Position numbers and translations under genes: made by a program
Shown here: piece by piece, positions 19,660 through 28,200 of the stretch
Layout: each line of letters opens with the position of its first letter
Numbering within the stretch: the first letter of the stretch is position 1
Notes under the pieces: model-generated
The model's database searches: none
What the model saw: the letters and a program-made list of their open reading frames with translations, nothing else
What the model was told of the DNA's origin: nothing
From: Mogibacterium neglectum
Lineage (GTDB): Bacteria; Bacillota; Clostridia; Peptostreptococcales; Anaerovoracaceae
Direction of reading: 5' to 3'
DNA length: 64,000 bases
Assembly: GCF_030644205.1 (NCBI RefSeq)
Contig: NZ_CP128647.1
Location: 1 to 64,000, forward strand

Positions 19660-20934
19660 ATGAAAAGAATATTATTCTCACCAGTTGGAAGCACAGATCC
19701 AATATCTAGTCAGAGAGACGGTGCATTATTGCACATAATTAGAGTGTACCGACCTGACAAAGTGATTCTATTTCTTTCAAAGGAGATTAATGGATATGAA
19801 AACAAAGACAATAGATACTCCTATTGTTTAAATAGACTACAAAACTTGATTGGCAAGCAAATAGAGTTTGAGTGGATGATAAGGGATGAGCTTGTAAATG
19901 TTCATCTATTTGACCCTATCCTTTTGGATTTTAAAGAGATACTTGAAGATTTATGTGACAATATTGATGAAGATGACGAGTTATTCCTTAATATCTCTTC
20001 AGGATCCCCTGCAATGAAAAGTGCGTTACAGACATTAACAGCATTTACTGAAAGACCTATGATTCCGATTCAAGTATCAAGTCCGAATAAAGAAGTTAAT
20101 ACACATGAAGATGTGAAAGGCGACTACGATGTTGAGCTTCAGTGGGAATTAAATTTAGATAATTCTGATGAACCATTTAAAAATAGATGCGAAGAATCTC
20201 CAATTACTAACCTGAGTGCTGAAATTAGAAAGAGTATCATTAAAAAGCACATAGAAGCATATGATTACGTAGCGGCTTTGGATGCTGTAGGGGATGATAG
20301 CAATTATATAAGTAAAGAAGCAATTCTTCTGATGGAAGCAGGAGCTGCAAGGTTGAAATTAGATAAGGTAGAGTGCGATAAAAAAGCTAAGACTGCAAAT
20401 TATGATATTTATCCAATTAAACAAGGAGACCACTGGAATATCTTCGAGTACCTGATGATTATGAGAATTAAGCTCGAAAAAGAGGAGTATGCAGATTATA
20501 TAAGATCAATGTCACCAGTATATTTCAAACTTCTTGAAATGATTATAGAAAAAAATCGGATAGAGAACTTAAAGGCTTTGATATGTTATGACAAAAAAAC
20601 GGGTGGAACATGTTGGCAGGATAAAGAAAAAGGGTATTATGTGAAATCAGTAGATTACATTAATATCATATGCAAAAAGGGACAAGGTAAAATTAGTGAT
20701 GCATCTAAAAAAACTATAATTGAATTAAGATATGTAGAAGAAAACGCTCGTAATACAGCAGCACATAATATTTCATGTATAACAGATGAGTTTATATATA
20801 AGGTAACACAAATGAGGGCAAATCAAATTCTTGAAAAACTATGTGAGTTAGCTCGATATGTAGGTATAAAAATTACAGATAATGATTTAAAAACGTATGA
20901 TAAACTTAATGAAAAAATCATTTCACTACTTTAA
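19660..20934 (+). CDS. csm6: CARF-HEPN ribonuclease Csm6
   Basis: Csm6 is a cyclic-oligoadenylate-activated RNase that degrades RNA once Cas10 senses target. The N-terminal CARF domain has ILFSPVGSTDPIS and the ligand-loop NISSGSPAMKSAL. The C-terminal HEPN domain has the catalytic R-x4-H as Arg364 and His369 (RNTAAH). ATG 19660 has AAGAGG 7 bases upstream and gives 424 residues, the usual length; the GTG at 19621 overlaps the cas2 stop and lacks a site. With the HD site of Cas10 lost, this is probably the main collateral effector. Confidence 0.93.
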   Translation: MKRILFSPVGSTDPISSQRDGALLHIIRVYRPDKVILFLSKEINGYENKDNRYSYCLNRLQNLIGKQIEFEWMIRDELVNVHLFDPILLDFKEILEDLCDNIDEDDELFLNISSGSPAMKSALQTLTAFTERPMIPIQVSSPNKEVNTHEDVKGDYDVELQWELNLDNSDEPFKNRCEESPITNLSAEIRKSIIKKHIEAYDYVAALDAVGDDSNYISKEAILLMEAGAARLKLDKVECDKKAKTANYDIYPIKQGDHWNIFEYLMIMRIKLEKEEYADYIRSMSPVYFKLLEMIIEKNRIENLKALICYDKKTGGTCWQDKEKGYYVKSVDYINIICKKGQGKISDASKKTIIELRYVEENARNTAAHNISCITDEFIYKVTQMRANQILEKLCELARYVGIKITDNDLKTYDKLNEKIISLL

Positions 20935-21052
20935 ATTCAAAGACCATAAAAAATGGTAAAGCACAATATAATTTAATAAAAAAAGAAAGTGCTCGCATTG
21001 AAAATATCTATTTATAAAATATTTTTTTGAATGGTAAGCTAAAATCCTAAAG

Positions 21053-21095
21053 CTCTTAACCATGACTAGTTAATTAGTTATGATTAAGAGTTTTT
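21053..21095 (+). terminator. rho-independent terminator at the end of the CRISPR-Cas locus
   Basis: A 16-base stem (CTCTTAACCATGACTA with TAGTTATGATTAAGAG, two G-T pairs) is followed by five T. It lies 118 bases after csm6 and marks the right end of the locus. Confidence 0.85.
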
Positions 21096-21158
21096 AAGTT
21101 GTCACTACGTCGAAATTAGGAGAATTAGGTTAAAAATGACTACTTCAAGAATTATTTA

Positions 21159-21317
21159 ATGAAGACACTTGTCATTCTGATGGCTACACTTCTCACCGCT
21201 GGACTCATGCCTATGAGAATATGGGCAGGGGTAACAGGTAATGATACAAAGTTTGAAATCAAAACCATACAATCAAGAAGACTGCTACACTTCATCTATA
21301 TATTTCTAGAGGCATAG
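21159..21317 (+). pseudogene. signal-peptide fragment, probable remnant of a secreted protein gene
   Basis: A 52-codon frame begins MKTLVILMATLLTAG, a good signal peptide, continues about 25 residues, then stops at 21315. No clear ribosome site precedes it. It sits just before a surface-protein gene and is most simply the decayed 5' end of another exported protein. It could also be a tiny secreted peptide. Confidence 0.4.
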
Positions 21318-21483
21318 GGTTAATCAATAAGAGGGGATAGAGTGTAAATAATAACAAATAGAAAGAGTATAATGTGTCTGTTAGCCTCTAAATAACAGAG
21401 TCAGATAGAAAGCTAACATCTATAGTAGAATATGCATGTACGTTATTAGCAAAATGATAAAGAAAGACGAAAGGGAACGTAAT

Positions 21484-22812
21484 ATGAGAAACTTTTTTAA
21501 GAAGTTTTCAGCATTAATTCTATCGGCTACTATGCTCCTGACAAGTGGTGTTTTCCTACCTAATGTTTCAGCAGCTGAGTTAAATGCTAAACCTGTTGAG
21601 GCAAGTTGGAGTTCACCGCAGGAGATTAGAGTTAAATTCGATCGCAATCTTCGTGTTAACCCATCTCCGCAGAGCCGTAAAGTAGCTGTAAAGTTACTTA
21701 CTTCTGATGGTAGGGAAGTTGACTTAGGACCTAATGATGACTTTGGATATATAGGTAACACTATCTACATACGTTTTCTAGCTGGACAGAAGAAAGAGTA
21801 TACAGGTGTGGTATTCAAGAAGGGTTCTTTAAGGGATGCAACTTCTGATGATATAAAAAACACTGAAGATATTAAAGTATCAAATATCAAGGTAGAAAAG
21901 ACTCTTAGTCGTGTTGGTATTAAGTATGAGGGAAAGCCTACCACTAACTTAGTTCCTAAAGAGGGAAAAAGAATTCACCTGGGAGCAAGTGGAAATAATC
22001 TAGAGCTTGATAATGGGCACAATATCAGGCTTAGGCTTTTTGCAGACGAATCGGAAAGCGATACTGCAAACTATAAACCAACAAATATAGAGGCAACGCT
22101 TAATGTTACAAACAACTCGACTGGTGATTGCTATGTTACAATACCTGAGAATAAGACAGGAAAGAGAATTAATTATATAGTTAAGTATTCTGTTGATGGG
22201 GGTAAGACATATGATGTGTTCTTTAAGGATATACCTCATATTTCATTTAATCTCATTCAGGAAAAAGGCGAGAAGGGTGCGGTAACGCCACAGCCAACGC
22301 CGCAGCCAGACCACGTTAATGCCGAGGCTGGTTACAGATTTACAGTTGGTAAGGATGCTGCTTGGAATGGTGGGGATCTGAAGTTCAAGATTGAGAATGC
22401 AGAAGTAGATAAGAATGCTGCAGGGGATAAAGTAATTGACAGATTCCAGGGAATCGAAGTAGATGGACAAACTGTAGATCCATCGAACTATGATGTGAAG
22501 GCAGGAAGTGTTGTCCTTACTCTAAGGGAAAGCTATATAAGAAGCCTTACAGCTGGTAGACATACGATAAAGGCTAAATTTAGAGGTGGTGAAACTGCTT
22601 CAACAAGCTTCACAGTCACAAAGGCTAGTGCTAATAACAACATAAATCAAAGTGCATCGGCTAATAAAACGAGTGTTGCAAAGAAGAATTTAGCGAAGAA
22701 GAACGTTGTTAAGACAGATGACAATACCAATATGTTCGCAGATATACTAGCATTAATTCTAGCTACATCAGCTCTTGCAGGGATTGCTACTTACAGAAGA
22801 AAGAGAGCATAA
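21484..22812 (+). CDS. secreted surface protein with LPXTG-like C-terminal tail
   Basis: This 442-residue protein has a signal peptide (basic MRNFFKKF, hydrophobic core, cleavage near VSAA) and a middle region of unknown fold. A proline-rich linker PQPTPQP near residue 270 is followed by a 155-residue C-terminal module. The tail reads KTDDNTNM, then a membrane segment, then YRRKRA. That is the layout of a sortase signal, but proline and glycine of LPKTGD are replaced. The last 156 codons are almost identical to those of the 1329-residue protein at 25221. ATG 21484 gives a clean signal peptide. It has its own strong terminator at 22876. Function unknown; adhesion or matrix binding is a guess from architecture. 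Confidence 0.8.
   Translation: MRNFFKKFSALILSATMLLTSGVFLPNVSAAELNAKPVEASWSSPQEIRVKFDRNLRVNPSPQSRKVAVKLLTSDGREVDLGPNDDFGYIGNTIYIRFLAGQKKEYTGVVFKKGSLRDATSDDIKNTEDIKVSNIKVEKTLSRVGIKYEGKPTTNLVPKEGKRIHLGASGNNLELDNGHNIRLRLFADESESDTANYKPTNIEATLNVTNNSTGDCYVTIPENKTGKRINYIVKYSVDGGKTYDVFFKDIPHISFNLIQEKGEKGAVTPQPTPQPDHVNAEAGYRFTVGKDAAWNGGDLKFKIENAEVDKNAAGDKVIDRFQGIEVDGQTVDPSNYDVKAGSVVLTLRESYIRSLTAGRHTIKAKFRGGETASTSFTVTKASANNNINQSASANKTSVAKKNLAKKNVVKTDDNTNMFADILALILATSALAGIATYRRKRA
22346..22812 (+). repeat. 467-bp direct repeat, copy 1
   Basis: This stretch, the 3' third of the gene at 21484, matches 28744-29210 without any insertion or deletion and with only about a dozen base differences by eye. The copies lie 6.4 kb apart in the same direction. 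Confidence 0.95.
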
Positions 22813-22875
22813 AGTTTAATCTATCAAGTCATAATTATCATTTACTAAGAATTGACATTAACTTTAGACAATATT

Positions 22876-22918
22876 AAATACCCTCCTTGCCACTTATGTG
22901 GCAAGGAGGGTATTTTTA
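22876..22918. terminator. strong bidirectional terminator
   Basis: A near-perfect 18-base stem (AAATACCCTCCTTGCCAC and its complement) around TTAT has A/T runs on both sides. It lies between two convergent genes, so it can stop both. Confidence 0.9.
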
Positions 22919-22953
22919 CGTGTAAAGTTACTAAGCATGGTGGAATATTGCAA

Positions 22954-23574
22954 TCATTTCCAATACCCTTCTTTAACCAGAACCTTTTCCGTCCAAGCCT
23001 TTTTAACAACTTCTGTCTTTGTATTTTCCCGGACATTAGAGAAAGTACCATCACATCCGGGTAAGTGATTACGACGAATATATTTTTGCTGTTCTTCGCG
23101 CAGAGCTTCCATTGATGTAAAAGTACCACCTTTACAAGTGTATGTTGTAACAGTACGTGTTTCAGCAGGATGATTTACATATTTATATACAGGTGGAACC
23201 CACGTCTTTCCTTTCTTTTTAGGATTTTTAGAATCCTTCTTTTTAGAAGCCAATCTACTTTCGGTATCATTTTTAGTCTGGTCACTTGAAGTAGATGCGT
23301 TATCAGCTGAATTTATTTCCGATTTGCCCTTTCTAGATTTAGAATGCTTATCTGCAACTTTTTCGTTATTAGATTGGTGTGTTTTTGCTCTACGAAAACT
23401 AAAACCACCACTATTGTCAGCGCCACCATCTGTTGTAGCCACGGAAAAATAGATTAAAGAAGTTGCAAGAATAATTGCAATACATAGTATGAGTGGAAAT
23501 GGTAGTCTCTTTATGCCACGCACACTTTTTCCATTAATATGATTTGAATTGTCTTTAATATCTCTTGATTTCAT
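22954..23574 (-). CDS. membrane-anchored protein of unknown function with Cys-rich C-terminal domain
   Basis: The 206-residue protein has a basic cytoplasmic N-terminus, one membrane segment (LPFPLILCIAIILATSLIYF), and a Lys/Ser-rich linker of about 70 residues. The last 85 residues form a compact domain with TYTCKGGTF, RRNHLPGC and a closing EVVKKAWTEKVLVKEGYW. The Cys/His spacing suggests a metal-binding or disulfide-stabilised domain outside the cell. ATG 23574 has AGGAC upstream. Family not recognised with certainty. It converges on the surface-protein gene to the left. Confidence 0.7.
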   Translation of the reverse strand: MKSRDIKDNSNHINGKSVRGIKRLPFPLILCIAIILATSLIYFSVATTDGGADNSGGFSFRRAKTHQSNNEKVADKHSKSRKGKSEINSADNASTSSDQTKNDTESRLASKKKDSKNPKKKGKTWVPPVYKYVNHPAETRTVTTYTCKGGTFTSMEALREEQQKYIRRNHLPGCDGTFSNVRENTKTEVVKKAWTEKVLVKEGYWK

Positions 23575-23881
23575 CAAAATAGTCCTTCACAAAAATTTAT
23601 ACAAAATATCATATGCCAATTTCAGACTTCATTATCGCACGAAATGAATAATTATGCGATACATTATAGGTGTAATCTATAGACGAATAAGTATGTATAA
23701 ATTATTCACATAAATGAAATACATATAAGAATTAGTTAAAAAAATGATGTACAATTCATGTTGTGTGAAGAAAACATGTTTGAGTAAATATTTTAAATAC
23801 AAGAATGGTATTTCGTACACAGAGCAGAAGTAGACTACCTCTACTCTATATAAATTATGTAAAAATTGGAAATGGATTAAG
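23575..23881. promoter_or_regulatory. divergent promoter region between the membrane protein and yedE
   Basis: These 307 bases are A/T-rich and separate two divergent genes, so they must hold both promoters. A short inverted repeat AGTAGA/TCTACT at 23829-23845 lies 37 bases before yedE and could be an operator. No -35/-10 pair was clear enough to fix. Confidence 0.4.
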
Positions 23882-24898
23882 ATGGCTTTATTTTGCGGAT
23901 TGCTAGTTGGTATTGCATTTGGGTTTGTGCTTAAGAAAAGTAGAATCTGTTACATGGGTACAATAAGAGATATTTATCTTGAAGGTAGGAATTATAACTT
24001 ACTGCTTCTTTTTGCGACAATTTTTACAGAGGCAGTAATATACAACATATTTGTCATTGCGGGATTTGTAACAGATGGATATATGACAAGCTTTTCATTA
24101 GTAGCACTACCTGTTGGGAGCATGCTGTTCGGTATTGGTGCCGTTATGTCAAGCGGATGTCTAACCATGTCAATAGTTAAATCTGGTGACGGAAGAGTTG
24201 TAGGCTGGATTTCGATAGCTACATTTATGATAGTTGGATGCTTCTTCTCTGCAGGGGGAGGGCGTTTCTTTGCAGGTAAATTTATTCAAACGTATGAAGT
24301 GTTTGATAAAGAATTAATAGGGGATGCGAGAATCCGCTTAGGTATATCCGTAGTTGTAACGATATGTATATATATAGCTATATGGAGAAAAGCTAAGAAA
24401 AAAAAGAAGAAATTATATAATATAAGTCTCCGAAATAAGGATGTGTGGTTCATACTATCAGGCATTGTTCTTGGGATATCATTTCCCGTAAGTGAACATT
24501 TTGGGCGGATTGGTGGAGTTGCAATAGTTTCACCATTGCTATCGTATCCCTTTACAATACTGAAACCTAAACAGATTGTCGGAGGGTGCAACATATATGA
24601 CCAGCACTTTGGGCTTGGCAGCACTTTAGTCCTTGGTATTTTACTGGGATCTTTTCTGACATCTGTTGTAAGTAAAGAATTCCATGTGGTTATCCCAAGT
24701 AAGAGTCAGGTCGGTAAGACCATTATTGGCAGTGCCATGATGGCATTTGGTGCATTGGTTGCGGGAGGCTGCCTTGTTGGAAATGGTCTAGTTAAGACAT
24801 CCCAATTTTCAGCGAAGGCGTGGATTTCTTTGATCTTTATAGCTTTGGGTATATGGATCGCTTCATATATTTTTCTTAGAAACAGAAGTGATAGGTAG
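23882..24898 (+). CDS. yedE: YeeE/YedE-family sulfur-compound transporter
   Basis: The 338-residue polytopic membrane protein of the YeeE/YedE (TsuA-like) family is associated with uptake of thiosulfate or related sulfur species and, in some genomes, selenium metabolism. The paired cysteine motifs of the family are visible as MSSGCLTMS and VAGGCLVGNG, in membrane segments of the two halves. A YSKS-like cytoplasmic loop is rich in lysine (near residue 170). It precedes a tusA-like gene by 23 bases, which strongly supports a sulfur role. The ribosome site is weak. Confidence 0.85.
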   Translation: MALFCGLLVGIAFGFVLKKSRICYMGTIRDIYLEGRNYNLLLLFATIFTEAVIYNIFVIAGFVTDGYMTSFSLVALPVGSMLFGIGAVMSSGCLTMSIVKSGDGRVVGWISIATFMIVGCFFSAGGGRFFAGKFIQTYEVFDKELIGDARIRLGISVVVTICIYIAIWRKAKKKKKKLYNISLRNKDVWFILSGIVLGISFPVSEHFGRIGGVAIVSPLLSYPFTILKPKQIVGGCNIYDQHFGLGSTLVLGILLGSFLTSVVSKEFHVVIPSKSQVGKTIIGSAMMAFGALVAGGCLVGNGLVKTSQFSAKAWISLIFIALGIWIASYIFLRNRSDR

Positions 24899-24921
24899 TA
24901 AAAAAAAGAAAGGCTTATTAC

Positions 24922-25152
24922 ATGGATAAGATAATTAAAGATGTAAAAGGGCAAGATTGTCCAGTACCGCTAATTACTCTAAAGAGCGCTTTCAAAAACG
25001 CTGAACCAGGTCAACTTATAGAGATAAATTTTACATGTCCTGAAGCGCTCAATACACTTCCAGAATATTGCGACGAACATGATTTAGAAATTGTTTCAAT
25101 TGATAAGCAAATTGATAGATCCTGGAAGATTACTATTCGAAGCCACGAGTAG
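24922..25152 (+). CDS. tusA: TusA/SirA-family sulfur carrier
   Basis: This 76-residue protein has the family active-site motif C-P-x-P (GQDCPVPLI), whose cysteine carries a persulfide. A second cysteine lies in the middle (NFTCPEAL). It is the likely intracellular acceptor for sulfur brought in by the YedE-type transporter just upstream, with which it forms an operon. AAAGAAAGG precedes the ATG. Substrate and downstream use cannot be read from the sequence. Confidence 0.9.
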   Translation: MDKIIKDVKGQDCPVPLITLKSAFKNAEPGQLIEINFTCPEALNTLPEYCDEHDLEIVSIDKQIDRSWKITIRSHE

Positions 25153-25220
25153 ATGCACCTAATCATCTAAGCGCTTATATATTTTACGTTATTTCTATTT
25201 TAAAAATTAAGGAGGAAAAA

Positions 25221-28200
25221 ATGGGTTGTATTTATAATCCCAAGAAGGTATCAGCTGTCTTGGCAACAATCCTTGCTGTAATGCTTTTATGTTCCCTTGC
25301 TTTTCAGAGAGCTTCTGCATATACAGAGAAGGACACTGATTTACTCTATTCCACTGAAAAGGTAGTGCTAAAAGGCATGCCTGTAAAGGACAAGGGCACC
25401 AAGAAGTTAATAACAGACCCGATTAAGTTTAAGTATTGGGATTCAACGTTACAAGAGTATCAAGGAGAGGTGACATCTAAGGATGGTATTCTGCCAGATG
25501 TAGAGCTATATAAAGGACACCATTATATTTTCTACTCAGAGGATTCGAACTACATCACCTACAATCCTAATGGAAAAGGAGTTAATATCTATCTAGTTTT
25601 AAATGAGACCGGTTCAAAGGCGGTAAATGATAGATATTATCGTGGAAAAGGAAGCGAGACAATCGATGAATTCTTGATGACCAAGAGAAGCACACCAGAA
25701 GCAGATCCTGAGAATGCAAGAAGAGTCAAAGTGAGCTTACCGGTATTTTATGAAAAAGACGACAGTGATAGCTTTGACTTTGGTAATACTAAGATTAGAT
25801 TTACTAGTGATACAGATGTAGTTGAAGTACCTATAAAGTTTGGCTTTGTGAATGCGAAACTTTACGAGGACATGAACTACACAGTTACTGTAGTAAGTGA
25901 TGATTACACACTTGATCCATTTCCGCTGACGGTCAAAGATCACTCAGAAGATGGAAGGGATAAAGTTGCGTACATGCATTTTTCATGCAGTCCTGTAAGC
26001 TATATATTCCTAAAGGATAAGAGTGATGCGCATAACAAAGATACGACAATAACTAGTTTATCAGGTAAAACAAGCATCACTGGTACCAACTTTATGCACG
26101 GTAACTATATCCTTCGTGATAGAGTTCTTAATATGGATATTCCTAAACTACAAGGTAAGGACTATCAGGTGCTAGATATTGACACAATAAATCTATATAG
26201 AAATGAACTTTCAAAGATTGCTGCTGGTAACTTTAAGGTAACTACTGCTGTTCCTGCAGGGAAGACTGTGAACAAGGTTTATTACATAGATAATAAGAAA
26301 GAACTTCACGAGGTACCAAGTAAGCAGACTGGTGATAAAGTCACTTTTGAGATGAATTCTGTTGGTGTATATAACAACGTAATTCTTTATAAACAACAGA
26401 ATGCACCTAAATTTGATGTATCTATTAACGGATATGCGAAGTGGAAGGATGCATACACTCTAGAAGCTGCTCTCGATACTGACGATTTCACTATTCCAGC
26501 GGATGGAGCATCGCATGTTTACCTAATGACGATGGATGGAAGTGAAAGAATATTCCTTTCAAATGAAGATAAGCTGGTTAAAGATGGCAACAAGCTTATA
26601 GTTAAACTAAAGAACAAGAGTTATCGCGACTATAGGAAGTTTACTGAGCTTGGTTTATCTGTGGGATCTATTGAGAGTTCTGATGGCGGAGCTATGAAGA
26701 GTGCCACTGCAGCGCATCTAATATCGTCTGTAAAATTTAAGCTGAAGAGCATTTCATATGAAGAGCCTACAGTAAAAGAATCAAATGCAGGTAAGATAGT
26801 AGCTAATATTACTGGTGAAAACCTTTACTTCGGAGAGAAACCAGGAGAGAATTATGATAACTTCAGTATAATTCCTGAGACTGAAATCGATGATAGATTT
26901 GTAGGTTCGATTAATGGTCAGCTCAAGTTTGATGTTGAAGTAATTGATAACGAGCATGCAAAGATTACAGTTAGCAACATTCCAGAGAATAAAACTGGCA
27001 AGGATCAGAAGTGGAAAGTTCGTGTAAAACGTGGATGGGCAGTTACTCTAACTCCAGAAATCGGAACAGATGATTTTGTTACCATTAAAGCTAGAGGTGA
27101 GGAAACACCGGCAAAGCATAGTGTTAAGGTTAATGTTGGAGAAGGTGGAACTGCTCAGACGGATGTGACAGAAGCAAAAGCTGGAGATAAGGTTACCGTT
27201 AAGGTGGCTCCAGATGCAAAACACAAGCTTGGCAAGGATGTTGTATCAGTAAAGGATGCATCTAATAATAAAATTGAGGTGACAACTGAGGATTCTAAGA
27301 CTTACTCATTTACAATGCCAGATGCTGATGTCAATGTATCTGTTAAGTTTGAGAAAGAAAAACCTAAATTTGATGTTGCTATCAATGGATATGCAAATTG
27401 GAAGGATTCATATACTATAGAGGCTGCTCTTGATAGTAACAGCTTCACAATTCCATCTGGCGGTGCATCACATGTATACCTAATGACGATGGATGGAAGC
27501 GAGAAAGTATACCTTTCAAATGATGACCAGCTAGTAAAGGATGGCAACAAACTTATAGTTAAACTAAAGAACAAGAGTTACCATGACTATAAGAAATTCA
27601 CTGAATTGGGTCTTTCTGTAGGGGCTATCGAGGGAACTGATGGTGGAGCCATGAAGAGCGATGCATCTGCACACCTTCTAGGTGGTGTTAAGTTCAGTCT
27701 TCAGAGTATTTCTTATGATGAACCACGTGTAAAAGAATACAACGCTAATAAAATTGTTGCACATATTACTGGTAAGAACCTGTATTTTGGAGAAACTCAA
27801 TATACCAACTACAGCATAATGCCTGAAGTAGCGATTGATGGAAAGTTTAATGGTCCAATTAACGGGCAGTTAAAGTTTGATGTAAATGTAATTGATGATG
27901 AACATGCAGATATTACCATAAGCAATATTCCTGAGAACACAACAGGAAAAGATCAAAAATGGACTGTTCGCATAAATCGTGGATGGGCTACTCAGCTCAC
28001 TCCAGAAACTGGAGCTGATGATTATGTAACTATTAAAACAAAGGCAGGTGCTGTACCTGTAAATGAGTACACAGTTACATTCAACAGTAATGGAGGAACT
28101 CATGTAGTTAATCAAGTAGTTAAGGAAGGTCAAAAAGCGAAGCGACCTTTAGAGCCAACAAGAGAAGATTATGTCTTTGCAGGATGGTACACAGATAATG

